Assembly: GCA_032622095.1 (NCBI GenBank)
Contig: CP136061.1
Span: 175,485,692 to 175,549,691 of the forward strand
DNA from: Siphonodentalium dalli
Taxonomy: Eukaryota; Mollusca; Scaphopoda; Gadilida; Siphonodentaliidae
DNA length: 64,000 nt
Direction: 5' to 3'
Below, piece by piece: positions 38,137 to 51,565 of the stretch. Position numbers and translations under genes: made by a program. The stretch's first letter is position 1, and each line of letters starts with the position of its first letter. Under the pieces are notes generated by a model. That model ran no database searches, was not told the DNA's origin, and saw only the letters and a program-made list of their open reading frames with translations.

Positions 38137-41100
38137 CTGATGTCTTACCGCAGCCAGCTCTAAGAAATAATTAGCTGTAGGCGAGGTTAACGGCCGCTGG
38201 CCGAAAGGTGAATTGCGACATGATCGTTTAGCGTTGCCTAGTCAATATAAATGTGTGTGTATTACGTATTACGCACACGATATCGAAAAAATGCTTCGTG
38301 ATCTGATTTTTGAAACGTTTTTACGCGAATAAAAGTTTAAAATCAACTACCCGGGCAAATTTATTCGTGTTGGGGACAGGGAATGTGTTTATACATTTGG
38401 CATCGCTGTTGATAAGAATAAATTCACATTTATGCAATGACTAGACCTAACCTAACGTATGATGTCGATTAATAAATATGGCCCATCGATTGCTAATTAT
38501 GGCAAAACAATTAAATACTTCTGAGAATTTAGCATTGAATGAGAATACAAAGGTTATTACCCCCCCCCCCCCCCCCACCCCCAACCATTGTTGATAACTA
38601 CTGTATTTTTGGCTATATTACTTTCTTTGAATGGTCGTATCAGGTCGTATAGGCTATATTATCACGATGACCCCTTCGGTGGCTTGTGACATGCATCACA
38701 ATGAATGTGCATTGATGCACAGGAAGAATCACACCCAGTTTTGAATACGTTACTAAAAGGCTTTAACAAATTCGTAACAATGGATTGGTCAAGTATACGC
38801 TTGTATTAAAGGTACGGTTGGCCTTGGCGGTGGGTATCCTGTGAAAATATTTCCACCCGTCAAAAACCGCCACAAACAGAAAGAACAACAAAATGTAGAC
38901 AGACTTTGTCCATATACAAATAAGAAATATCGCATAAACAGTATGTTATTGTCATATTTTTTACCATTGTTATGTAAACAAAAGCATAAAAAGTTACTTT
39001 TCTGGTGTTTGTTTATAGTATGATGGTAAACATAAAGAGCGTTCTTTGTGGGTGAATTCCTGATATGGAACGAATAAAGAGCGTTTATGTCATTTGTGTG
39101 TGATTAGCCAGCAGCATTGTGTTGTCTTCTGTAACACAATCAGGCTCTTGCTTAGGTAAAATATAGTAAATCTTTATGATAACATGCTGTTTACGCGATG
39201 ATCACGGTATATATGAACGAAACTGTATGCGTTTTAATGTTTTTCTGTTTACGGTGATTGGAACAAATATGAATATTTTCGACAACTAAGGCCTCACGTG
39301 CCTTTAAAGATCCTCCAGGATTTGAGATCGCGCTCTGTAGTCTATTATACTACAATCCATGCACGGAAACATGCGAATTTCACTAAATCAACCACAACAT
39401 AATCACAAACTTTGAGTTGGTGGTTGTATATACTGCTGCTGCTCGTAGTTATAGATGAGAGCACACATTATATCAATATATAGTGTACTATATGTGCATT
39501 CTTGGCAGCTATAGTGTAAACCATCGATCGAATCTCCAATAAAGAGCAACAGAGGCGACATCGTGCGAAAAAAAGTCACTCAACCATGTTGGGTAGCATG
39601 CCTACACCTATATATGTATGGATCCCATGCAAATATCCCCTATACATTTCGTTAACTCCGTGTGTGTGTGACTGTCTGCTGTGACAGGTGGTAAATAGTG
39701 GTACGGACTCATTATAGGAATTGATAAGTTGTATATACATCGTTGGGTGGATAAACTATATACGTATAATTATGTCTGAGGGATGAACCATTTATATCAG
39801 AATCGCGATAAAGGTTATACGGTGAGCAAACTTATATTTAAAACATATTTAGGCACTACATGAACGTGTCTAGAATGTTTCCGTTTTGGTGCAAAACTTG
39901 GAATTTCTAAATGCACCACCTTTGATCGAACCAAAATAATTCCCCAAATTGAAGAAAGACATATAATTGCACCATGCTATGGCCACATATTGGAAATTTA
40001 TAATCGCTAACTGCACACAACCCTATTAGTGTATTAGACTTCAAAGTTCAAACTGTAGATTTGTTTTACCAAAATGGGAAGGGGAGACACCACGACCCCG
40101 CGCGTCAACGCGTCCGTGCATATATAGAACTGATATCGTCAATGTTACTGCATTTTCTCCACGGCGGATGCAGCACAAGTTACATGGGGAGGGGGGGGGG
40201 GGGTTGGGCTAAATTAATTACTGTATGTTCAACTCAATTGCAGAACATTCAGCAAATAAAATATTGTTTGTATGAATTTATGAGTGGGAAAACGAAATAC
40301 CATTTACGAAAGGTATATAAGTTCTACACCCCCCCCCCCCCCCATTTCCGCAGAAGAATGCGCATTGCATCAATTTCGAGTAGTGGTTTGGACGACCCAA
40401 GTTCGTCAGTTATATGTTCTTGTTGTTTTACCAAGAACTCAACTAACAAACATTCGAGTATTCAATAAAAGACAATTAAGTGCGAGTTTACACACTGTCG
40501 AATTATATAATACTAGCAGGGTTAGCCGGCGTTGCCCAGGTTAATGTATGCTGTGGATATTTGTTGGGAATAGAGAATGCTCTTGCTTAATGTGTTATAC
40601 GTTTTCTCATAAATTGTATATTCAAATAGCATCACAAAACATGATTATTACAGTCATGGAATATAAGTAGTGGCTCACCTTGTCAATTGTCATTCTGTTT
40701 ATCACGATTAATCCGTTCCACGAATAATGAAGTATTTATTTATTTACAACTGCGTATACATTAGACGTTATAATATGATACATGAACATAATAAACACAT
40801 TAGTTCGATAAAAGATGATAATTGGGTTTTACATATTGAGATGTATCAATCAATCTAGTGGGTTGGATTAAGATCTCGAGGACACCTGGCTATCATATCT
40901 CCATGAAGATACAGATGTTTCAAAGAATTTTCCAGATGCTCCTCTGTTCATGGTGCTATATATTGGCTAAATATTCTTAGTTTAAACGAAATGTTGCTGC
41001 GCAGATATATCAGCTACATATGCCAGGCACAGAGCGAGATTTTGAGTTGTGTATGTCAGTCGATGAGTCTGTTCTAAAACCCTTGTCATATGTCAGTATT

Positions 41101-41589
41101 GGTAGGATCCTGAAAAGTCTTGTGCTACTAACAGCATTTTCTTGTATATCAGAAGAAACTATATTTGACTGCACACTGTGACCACTATTTTTGAACAGGC
41201 CTTCCATATCTCTTGACAAATTAAAACATTTTGTGGAAACTGTATTGAATGGAACAGACTAAACTTTGTTATGATATATATGCAATCCTCTGACGGTTCG
41301 AGGTCTCTCAGTTTGCACGAATATATGTATCTCTTCAATAGAATGATAAATATACGTTTAATGCTTCTTCTAGTTATATCTTTTTGCTAGCTCATTGTGT
41401 GAATGCCTTGATTGCCATTCCCATATAAATATGACTGTTAAGATGATATAATTGTTCAAGTGACTTATGTGGGTCACCATATGTCGGGATTGTGAAATGT
41501 GAACGCCCAACTAATTAAAATGATATGGAGACGGCCTGGTGACTGTCTATAACTTATATCGGCGAATAGCAATCTTATCAATGATAGTG
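38137..41589. other. No gene seen; C and G homopolymers
   Basis: Mostly AT-rich unique-looking DNA with homopolymer C runs near 38561 and 40329 and a G run near 40191. Frames here are short or run through these tracts. Nothing is supported. Confidence 0.5.
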
Positions 41590-43250
41590 ATATCCGTTCG
41601 CCATCCGTGACGCAAACGACACCAAATGTGATTTAATTCATGGTATATCATTAGAGAAAAACGTGTATGAATTTGGTGGAATTTGGTTTATTAAATCAAT
41701 TGTTGATGCAACGCTGACTTGAACAACGCCATATATTGCGAAGGTGATTATGTATTCGTTTGGTGGAAATTAGCGACAAAACTATTTCACCATATTTTTT
41801 AAATTTCCCCTCCCACCAACAGCGTCATTTTAGAAAATTTTAACCCGCACCATTATCTTCCTTGTAAAAAGTTACCCCTCTTAGAACGCCTTGGTGCCAT
41901 CTCGATTGTACCGTGTGAAGTTATATATAGAATGCACACTGACAGACATTTGAGAAGAATGTGTCTGAATTTGATGGCAATTGGTACTAAAAATATTTTG
42001 TATCAGTTTTGGTGACCCTCCCGTCCCTATTTCGGACTCAAGCTGCACACACTAAGACTCATTGGAGATTAGAGATGCATATATATGGTGAAAATTGGCG
42101 AGTATACAAATTCGTATAAAATTTAAGGTCCCCATATCTCTCACCCACAGGGCACCAATTTGGTGTATCTAAACCACACGATAAGATTCCTCGTATCACG
42201 GAGAAGAATATGTATCAATCTGGTGGAAATCGGCACTAAACATATTGATATAATTTTTTGTGTCCCTCTCATCTTTATACACCACTGACTCGAATGGCCC
42301 CACTTGTGACACCCTTAAACCACACGATTACACTCCTGATAGCATGGAGATGATTGTTTATAATTTTTTTTATCAAATTTGGTGCCAATCCCTCCCCTCT
42401 CCATCTCTCACCCAAACAGCACCACTATGGCGTCTTTAAATCACGATTAGATTCCTCGTATCAATGGATAAGAACGTGTATCAATTTGGTGGAAATTGGG
42501 GCTAAAAAATTGTGCATCAATTTTGGTGCCCCTGTCCCTTTCAATGCAACCCTGACTCGAATGAGGCCACATTTGACAGATAAAAGACACACAATTAGAC
42601 TCCTCATACCATGGGGATGATTTTGTATAAGTGTGGTGGCAATCGGCGATTTATTATCAAATTTAGTGCCCACCCCCTCCCAATCTCTCATCCAAAAACA
42701 ACAATTTGGCGTTGTTAAATCGCACAATTAGATTCCTTGTATCATGAAGAAGAATATATATCAATTTGGTGGAAATCGGCACTAAAATTAGTTTTATCAA
42801 TTTTGGTGCCCCTCTCCCCTTCCGTTCATCCCTGACTCAAACGACGCCACTTTTGACATATTTAAACCACACCGTTGGATTCTTCATATCATGGGGATGA
42901 TTATATGTAAGTTTCGTGGAAATCGGCGACAGAAGAAAAAAATCTGCCCCCCCCCCTTCCGGGCACCCCTGACGCGAACTGCGTGACTTTTGCCATATTT
43001 AAACCACGCCATTAGATTCCTCATATTATGGGAATGATTATATATAAGTTTGGTGGCAATCGGCGACAATTGTTTTTTCTGCCCCTCCCCCTTTTCTGCC
43101 CCTGACAACAACGGCGTCACTTTAGAAAATTCTAACCCCGACCATTATCTTTCTCGTAAAAATCTACTCCTAGTAGACCCCTTTGGCATCATCTAGATGA
43201 TCCCCTGTGAATTTATATTTTTTGTATGGTGGAATGATTAGGTCCCGCGC
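41590..43250. repeat. Degenerate tandem repeat array, about 150-bp half-units
   Basis: At least seven divergent copies recur of a unit holding TTAGATTCCTCATATCATGG, AATTTGGTGGAAATCGGC, TTTTGGTGCCCCTCTCCC and GACTCGAACGACGCCAC-like phrases (for example around 42180, 42450, 42590, 42730, 42890, 43010). Two related half-units alternate to give a period near 280-300 bp. It is non-coding. Confidence 0.75.
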
Positions 43251-43286
43251 TGACAGCACCCCTCCTCTCGTGCAAGTTTCCTCACC

Positions 43287-44031
43287 AATTGGTACTTATG
43301 GGAGGCCCTTTTCACATTTATTATTTATTTACGCTTAAGCTAAAATATTTGCGCTTAAGTGCAAATATTTGCGCTTAAGTGCAAATAATTTGTGCTTACG
43401 CACAAATAAAAAATTAATATGCATTGATTCCCCCCTTGAATTAATTTCATATAGCACAGGCCTAAACACATCACTAAAGTTTATATAGCCCACCATATGA
43501 TGGAAACAATCCCCCAGTAGTTTTGTGACCATGGAAATGGTATAGATCTGTGCAGGATATGGATATTTTATATAATATACTATATCTCTGGGATGGAGAC
43601 ACAAAGTCTTGGGGACAGGGATGCTGATATTATGAAAATAGGGGTTTTCCCCCTATTTTAAGTCAATAAGTACACCATATGAGGGAAGCAAACCCCCAGT
43701 AACCCCCAATTCCCTATTTATGGAAATGGTATATATCTGTGCAGGAGATGTCCCTTTAATAAAAAAATATTGAGCTCTGGGAGTGAGGCACCAATTCAGA
43801 GAATGCTGATATGCATATGGATTTTTTTCTTCAACTTTCCAGTCTGTATGGGGCTACTACTATGGGCCCATGATAATATAATATGAGATGGACTCAATCA
43901 TTCACATCAAAGGGATGTAAGGGGGGAGTGTTAGGTACATGTATTTGCGCTTTAGCGCAAATAAATTAATACACATATTTGCGCTTAAGTGCAAATAAAT
44001 AATAAATGTGAAAAGGGTCTCCCATAGGTAC
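43287..44031. mobile_element. Inverted-repeat element rich in TTTGCGCTTAAGTGCAAA palindromes
   Basis: The ends are inverted: GGTACTTATGGGAGGCCC (43291) and GGTCTCCCATAGGTAC (about 44016-44031), continuing for about 90 bp into arms with repeated palindromes of the type TTTGCGCTTAAGTGCAAA (43350-43410 and 43933-44000). Between the arms lie two direct copies of an about 180-bp block (near 43480 and 43670). No coding and no certain target duplication. Confidence 0.7.
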
Positions 44032-45114
44032 TCACTGTCTGATGGCTCCATTTTCATATTTTAAAATCACCTCCATATCACTTTATTGTGAAGTGCATCA
44101 TTGATCTACCATTTAGTAAAGGTATCCCACAAATTTGTCATAAATGTACTTCAAAGCTTCAAATATATTACTGTATGCAGACATCTATCCAATTATTGGA
44201 GATCCTAACACAGGCTTGTCTTTCAATACACAATTGATACAAACGCTTGCCATTCAAGGCACATATCTAAATTATTGTTCCTTCAATACAATGAAACTCC
44301 ACAAGTACTAGAGGGCATCAGATGAATATTTAAACTAAACTGTTTAAAAAATGGAAAGATTCTTTGCAAACTTCAAGCTTCTGTTGGCCCATCAGAGGAG
44401 ATACTGTAGGGAATCTTTTTGAACAAAGCACTTTTATTTGAAATGGAAGTGCATGACTAAAATATTGTAATCTGTGGGTAACATCAGGCGTGGTTTCTTC
44501 ACTGCTTCAAGATTGCCGACTAATATTGATTTGAATTTATAGATATTGGGATGAAATATCTCCAAATATTGACAGTAGAATTCTTGTCTATAGGCTCTAT
44601 AAAAGCTGGTAATTTAGTGGCACAGCTGGGGGATAATACAAATGGAAACACTTTAGAAATGACTTATTGAAAGATGAAATTGCCCACATGCCTGTAAATA
44701 TATTCATTATTGACTGAATGTAATGCAGAACCACATGCACTGTATCTGTAATTGATAAACATCTTGCAATGGTTATTTCATTTATAACACTGGTTATACA
44801 TGTTGGTATATCTTAAAAAGGATAAGATATAAAAATGTTGTTTCATCTCATCGATAGAGGCAATATTATTTTCATCTCATGCATCCATGAAATGTTGGAA
44901 GGTCTTCTCCCCAACTTGTTTTCAGAGGCCATATATCCAGGACAATGGAGAGAGAGAGAGAGAAAAGAAATACTGTCAAACTATTTATTCAAGTTCGGGA
45001 AAAGTCCATAACAACAATATCTAATATGTGCTCTATAGTAGTACATACATGTATATATTAAAGTATGGAGCTTCAAAGATAAAATGAGAGTTGCACAAAA
45101 TATTGTATTTAAGA
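44032..45114. other. No gene seen
   Basis: AT-rich stretch with a short GA microsatellite near 44948-44962. Nothing is supported. Confidence 0.5.
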
Positions 45115-45266
45115 AATGAATGTAGTGGGTGTGCGTGTGTTATTGAGGGACACAGCGCTGTGGTCGTTTGGGGACATTGTGTAAAGCGGTTGACACTAAA
45201 TGTGCACCAACAACCTATGTGCAGTATCTCTCAATAACACACACACATAAACCCACTGCATTCATT
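45115..45266. repeat. Short foldback element, about 150 bp
   Basis: Arms AAATGAATGTAGTGGGTGTG (from 45115) and the inverted ACCCACTGCATTCATTTG (to about 45267) pair over about 35 bp, with TTATTGAGGGA/TCTCTCAATAA further in. No target duplication is certain. MITE-like. Confidence 0.65.
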
Positions 45267-47140
45267 TGTTTATTTATATAGCTTTTTTATTGTTTATTCC
45301 CATAAACAAGACAGTCAATGACTGTGGGTCACTCACCAGACTTTAAAGACTGAGACTCTGAAGACTACAAGGGTCAGCACGTGACAATATCGCTTGAGAC
45401 AAGTAGTTCTAAACAGGAGGTTTAGGTTCTCAGAGCTGGAGGTTCTCAAATGAGCAAGGCTCGTCAAATGAAATTTCTAATTGCACACCAATCTCTTACC
45501 TTTTATAGAAAACAACCATACCACAGTACTAAGTTCACAAAAATCCTTTTGCACATCCCTCTTAGATTGAATTTTACAACTGGTACCAGTACTTCAAGCT
45601 CTCAAACGTTTGAAAATTACCAACCCCATCAAGTTAAAATTTGTGGCCAATTTGGTCCAACAGTTCAACCTGAAGTAGGAACATATGGACTGTTGGTTTA
45701 AAACATACATGAGGGGAAAACAAACCAAACTATGAGAACAATTCTAACCTATTTTTGATGTGAACATCTAATCTACAACTAATGTTATACCAGGCATGAA
45801 ATTTTCAACTGTTTAAATTTTGATCAAATAGGGGGTCAAAACTCCACCGCTCTACACTCCTTCCACATTGCCCCCACCCAGGCTTCCTAGAAATCAATAT
45901 TATTATACCAGTACCAAACAGGATAGAGGAGAGTTAAATCTCTTATCTCTGCCCATATTAGAACAAATGTGAATCCCCATCTATGAGATCCATTCATCTA
46001 GTAATATCAATATACCCCCACTATCCAATAGGGTATGATTTCACCTGGATAAGTGGTGGTTAAGAAAATAATATTGGGACAGCCAAGTCTGTATTTATGG
46101 TGTCTGTCCCCTGCAGAATGAGGTCCACAGAAGGTGAATTTAATGACACTATTCCCCAATGTGGAATAGCACAACATATTCCAATAAAATAAACTTTTAT
46201 CTGAGTTTTTTCAGAACGATATCAATCTTATTCATCAGGTTAATTTTTACCTCAAGTCATCTTTTTATCCTATGAGAATTTTTAACTTGTCTGTTATCAG
46301 CTACACATTTTATCTTTGTTGCTCGTGTGTCTTTTAAATAATTAGATTTTTAACCACTCGATGTACACGCATTGAAACAAATTTATTGTGGAATGTGTTT
46401 TAAATGTATGTATAATAATAATAATAATAATAATAATATTCACCCTCTGGGGATCTCATTTCCTAACGAGAGGCCAATCACGATCGACAGATGTTTAACC
46501 CATACCTTGGCGATAGCGATTAGCTATAACTGATAATTGGTCTAAGATATGATCACAGTAATACATATATCAGTACTTAAACTTAAAATCAAAAGCTCAA
46601 ATAATTTGTCTTAAGAAGGGGTTAAAGTATTTGGGGTGGAGGAGGAGTTGATTTAAATCTCATAACCCTGTCCCTATTCACACAATGACCTCTCACTGTG
46701 AAATCCAATGGTTTAGCCATTAATCAATTTGACAGAGGATAAACAATTATCCAGCCAGCAGGTTGTTTGTCTTTACCTTCATACAAACACCCCCTAGAGC
46801 TCTATAACATATGTCATCACTCAATTAATAACAGATTTCACTTGGAATGACATCTATTAAAGGTACTCTCATATACTCTGGATATTGGATGTTCACATGG
46901 CAATTTATTGCTATCATTATATTACATGCGACTATTGCAATAAAATCTTCATATCTTCAAAAAAGGACATCACACCTAATTAATGGTATACAACTAAAAC
47001 AAATTAGTGTCAATGAATTTTTTTTTTAAATTAAATAATTTTTTTATTATTTAATATAAAAGTTTTTAAATATTTTTTGCGTGTTAAATTGAGCAAGGAA
47101 ATGCAATCTAAAAAAAAATTAAAATTAAAATTTTCAAATT
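45267..47140. other. No gene seen; TAA microsatellite
   Basis: Contains a (TAA)n tract near 46411-46438. A segment near 45783-45835 resembles 30190-30260 (ATGAAATTTCCAACTGTT). Nothing coding. Confidence 0.5.
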
Positions 47141-47307
47141 TAAAAACAAAAGGGTCATAACTCATTTAAAATAAATCGGATCAAACCCAAATTTGAACTT
47201 GATCTGTATTTTGGGCTGATAATCTCACATCCAATTTGGTGTCAATCAGATGAATTTTGTTTTGAGTTATGGCAGCATGTGTAAATTCTAAGTAAAAAAG
47301 GGCCATA

Positions 47308-47310
<3 letters not shown>
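47141..47310. repeat. Dispersed GGGCCATAACTC repeat, copy 1
   Basis: Shares GGGTCATAACTCATTTAAA, ATCGGATCAAACCCAAATTT and GAACTTGATCTGTATTTTGG with copies at 48776-49038 and 49455-49620. Typical of an old dispersed family; non-coding. Confidence 0.75.

Positions 47311-47370
<60 letters not shown>
47311..47370. repeat. 60-base G homopolymer
   Basis: An uninterrupted run of 60 G, then CCGG. Very long; length may be an assembly artefact or a real G-quadruplex-forming tract. Confidence 0.9.
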
Positions 47371-47372
<2 letters not shown>

Positions 47373-48414
47373 GGAAAAATCAAATTTACCCCAGCCGGCT
47401 GCAGCCGGACAACAACTCGGTTTGACCGGAAATTAAGTTGGTTCAAGTTTGAGATAAAGAGGATCTCACTAAAGTTTCTATTTTATACGAAATTTATCAA
47501 TCGAGTTCACTTAATTTGATTTGAGCTGAGGTTTACCGAGGTTCAAATAGAATGTAGTGGACAAGGTTGATCAATTATGTATAAAATAGAACATGTTTGT
47601 TATACCGATTATCAGCTGATATAGTGTTATAGACATATATTGTACACTGATTGAAAAAAACGCACTATTTTTAAGTTAAGGACATGCTACTGCAGTAAAT
47701 CTGACAATAGCAACATAGCTTGGGTAATTTATTCTGATGAGTTTGGCATAAGATTACTAAGTTGATACTTGATAGACCGTTCCAACATTGGTCAAGTTTC
47801 CTGTTGTTTGCATTTTATTATTTCTACGAAGGACAGAGGGCAAATGCATCATAATGCTGCTGGCAACATATTAGTTACTCACATCTATTGAGTGCACATC
47901 TATATTGATGGATTGTTGATGCCTTTGCACTCTGTCCTTCAACTATTCATAATAACATGTGAACAACCAGGAACTTTGGCATTTTAGAGATAATCACACA
48001 AGAAGTCACCAATTTTTTGAGAATCCTGGAGAATCACTAAGAATGTGGTTTTCTGTAGTTCACAGAATGGTCATTGTCTACCAGTAGAACGCAGATTTGT
48101 ACCTCGTGATGTCATGACATGCACAAACATGTATATTGGTGATCGCAACGCTTTGTATGCACTTTAAAAAATGACAACTAGTCATTACCTCCACTTTGGA
48201 GGAGAAATTGTTTAATACATGGGATAGTTCTGCAGTAAAAATTTGCCAGATAAGCGATCGCAGGGGAGAATTCTGCATTCGACTGGTAGACACTGACATA
48301 GTCGGCATTATTAAGAGGGTTAATGGGGTCAATATCACATGTAAACCAAGACAGTGGTTATCCAAAACCAATTCGGTATGATGGGTTTCAGAGGAGAAGA
48401 TGTTTTAAATAAAG
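47371..48414. other. No gene seen
   Basis: AT-rich, no supported frame. Confidence 0.45.
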
Positions 48415-48502
48415 TTGACGGACGGACGGACAGACGAACGCACGGACGGACGAGGAGTGATGACTATAGCTCCACCGGAGACTTTGTCTCAGGTGAGCTA
48501 AA
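48415..48502. repeat. GGACGGAC tract with GACTATAGCTCCACC tail
   Basis: GACGGACGGACGGACAGACG followed by TGACTATAGCTCCACCGGAG and AGGTGAGCTAAAA. The same tail is at 63064-63119. GGACGGAC tracts also occur near 50198 and 51112. This is the 3' part of a dispersed repeat I associate with molluscs. Confidence 0.75.
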
Positions 48503-48775
48503 AACCAGATTATGCCTTTAAGATGAAATTTAAATAACCATGCTTATAAAATATAAAAGCATAAACATGCCATCTATGATATCTCATCATATGGCCAACA
48601 CATCTGCTACCAGTTAATTAACTCAATGCAAGAGAGAGTCATTGTCACTTGATACTATATATGTTGCTCTATGTGAGAAGACAACTTCGTGGCATTGTAA
48701 ACCTGATTTATTAGATTCTACCTGGACAGTGCAAACTGTATCTTTGATATATTTTAGAGATGAATAAAATAATCA

Positions 48776-49620
48776 AAGGGTTATAACGCCATTAAATAAT
48801 ATCGGATCAAACCCATATTCGAACTCGATCTGTATTTTGAGTTGAGAAACTCACATACAAAATTTGGTATCAGTTGAAAAATGGTTGATTTATCGAAGCA
48901 TGCATGAATTCTATGTCAAAGGGCCATAACTCCATTAATAAATATCGGATCAAACCCATATTCGAACTTGATATGTATTTTGGGCTAAGAAACTCGCATA
49001 CCAGATTTGGTATGGCAGCATGCATGAATTCTAAGTCATTTAGGGTTCATACGAAATTTGTCTTGTTTTTTAGTTTTTGTTTACTTCACAACCGTGTAGT
49101 GGCATTGAGAAGGACATTCATTTGTTATACTTACATCCCCATGTGTATATATTCCTTACAAATTAAAGGACTGATTGAAAGTTTATCTAATTAGATCCAC
49201 ATTGTGTACAATAAAATCAAGATTGTAAATTATGTTTTATATACCATATAGTGTCAAACAGGAGAGTTCACGACAGTTAAAACACAATAAAAAACAAACA
49301 AAGAGGTTTAAAAGGGAAAAACACCTCACTGAAAAACTTTTATTCACTACCAATTGCAATTTGTGACAACCCTTATAATATGAATTGATATGTATGTTAT
49401 ATTTCCATGTTTATGACCAAATAAAAATTATAAAAAAAAAAAAATTCTAAGTCAAAAAAGGGCCATAACTCCGTAAAAATAATTGGATCAAACCCATATT
49501 CGAACTTGATCTGTATTTGGTGCTGAGAAATTCATATACAAAATTTGATTCTGATCAGATAGAAAATAGTTCAGTTATCGCACCATGCGTAAAGTGTCTA
49601 CAGACAGAGAGACGGACTAA
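48776..49620. repeat. Dispersed GGGCCATAACTC repeat, copies 2-3, split by a retroposed insert
   Basis: Two units with TCGGATCAAACCCATATTCG and GAACT(T/C)GATCTGTATTT. The second is interrupted at 49038 by a retroposed insert and continues at 49443. Mostly short open frames by chance. Confidence 0.7.
49039..49442 (+). mobile_element. Retroposed 3' fragment with poly(A) tail and 12-bp target duplication
   Basis: AATTCTAAGTCA flanks the insert (49027-49038 and 49443-49454). The insert ends in AATAAA (49420-49425) and a run of A (about 49432-49442). These are the marks of LINE-machinery insertion. The body (about 390 bp) shows no family I can name; a short frame ends at 49194. It may be a 5'-truncated LINE or a processed transcript. 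Confidence 0.85.
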
Positions 49621-51565
49621 CAACGAGTGGTCAATCCGGACAACGACACTATGTTTACCATACTATGGTATGGGTAAACATAAAAATGACCCTATTTGAA
49701 CAAATCTGAACCCGGTCACCCAAGGCCCATCCATATCGAATATAATTTAATTTCATTAAAGATTAAAGTTTCATAACTCTGCAGATGTTATAATGGTGTC
49801 ACTATTTTCAAATTGTATAACATGTTTAAAAAAAAAATTCTGTTTGTTAAATTGAGCAAGGTGAAAATTCCAAAAAAGTGAATTAAATTTTTTTTTTTTT
49901 TAGTTATGTCACTGGCTCAGTCAACATTTGACCCAGCGACCTCATTTGAACTAATCTGAATCACAGTCCTCCAAGGACCCTTTGTACCAAATATGAACCC
50001 ATTCTCCCCAATGAAATTTGAGAAGTAGTCATTTTAAGAATTACTATGGTGGAAAAGAGTTATGGTCCTAGCTTCGCGACTATTTGACCGGGTGACCTCA
50101 TTTAAACAAACCTGAACGTGATTCACATAGGGAACATCCACACCAAATATGAACCCATTCCGTCTAATGGTTCTGGAGAAGATGATTCTTGACGGACAGA
50201 CGGACAGCTAAAAAGCTGAAAGTATTTATTTTCATAAAATCTGCCGAGTATTTTTAACCCACGCAGAACCAAGTCAGTCCAATAATAGCTTGAGTTTCAC
50301 TAGACCAAGTATTCTCAGTCCACAACAGCTTGGGACATCTGTTGGGTTGATGCTGTTTTGGAAGAGTCCCCTCCCATTACTCTTCTATACCAAACATTAC
50401 ATCCATAATTGTGTGTGGGAGTTATCTTGCTTATATGTCTTCAGATGAGGTCAAATGGATGCTTCCTGTATATGAACATAGATGGCAGCCTTTCCCAAGC
50501 ATGGTGATACCAAAGTATCAAACATGCATAATTATATCAGAGGTCCAAATGTCAGAGCAACAAAATTGATAAGTAAACAAAGCTTTGTTTTCCAGAGAAT
50601 TTTGATTTGTCTCGCTATCAGAAAATGTATTTAAACAATACATGAAACGATCATATCATCACTTTACCTTTTCTATCAAGCTTATTCTGTCAGATTATTA
50701 ATCACATTCAGGGGTTCATGTGAATGTCCGGGCTTCACATGTACATATAGTACATATTTTGAATGAAAGTCCATTATAGAAGAGTAACGGGAGGGGACTT
50801 AATCCTAAAACAGCATCATCCCAACCGATATCCGATGTTGTGGACCGACAAGACTTGGTCTAGAGTATCACCTGTGAATTATCAATCGATTTCCATGTTC
50901 TGGTCACGTGATGCCACAGGCAATGCATTTGAACTATGGGGGGAAAATGACATTGGAGATTTTGTTTTTGTGATGCGTACTATAAAAGACGAATGGAGCC
51001 CTCAATTTAATGTCCTCATAGTAGTGAACATCCCTACCAAATTTCATTGAGATCCAAGCTACTGTTCAAGTTATGATATGAAAAGACATCAGACATACGT
51101 ACGCACATCTGACGGACGGACGGCTAGACAGGTGCAAAACAGTATACCCCACTTTTTTAAAATAAAATATGTGTACACATATGAAAATAATGCATGAACA
51201 GTATGTATCATGCAGCTTGAAATAATTATAGCTTCCACATCAGTAATCAAATAATATAATATGTTCTTACTGCGAATTGCCCATTGTCAATGTTTGCAAC
51301 ATTTGACTTGCTTGTAAACAAAATATAAATTTTATTTTGAGAAGTTTGAATTGGTTTTAGGAAAACATCCGATATCCTAAAGTTCTTCATAGTTTCATAA
51401 TTTTGGGAATCTGTGCCCCATTGCTTATATATTACAGCATCAAAGGGACGGAGTTTACAAAGATTGTGAAGTTACAAGTCGAGGCATGATAAACTTATAT
51501 ATACTATGGCAAGTGACAATGTCATATCAATATTAACACCTAACACTACCATACATTGTGACTAT
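49621..51565. other. No gene; further dispersed-repeat pieces
   Basis: Contains segments such as TTTGACCCAGCGACCTCATT (about 49928) and TTTGACCGGGTGACCTCATT (about 50083) with GACGGACAGACGGACAG tracts, which look like more units of the same dispersed repeat class. No gene. Confidence 0.55.

Noticed and set aside
40061-40468. 135-codon frame
   Set aside because: Reads through G and C homopolymers, no recognisable content.
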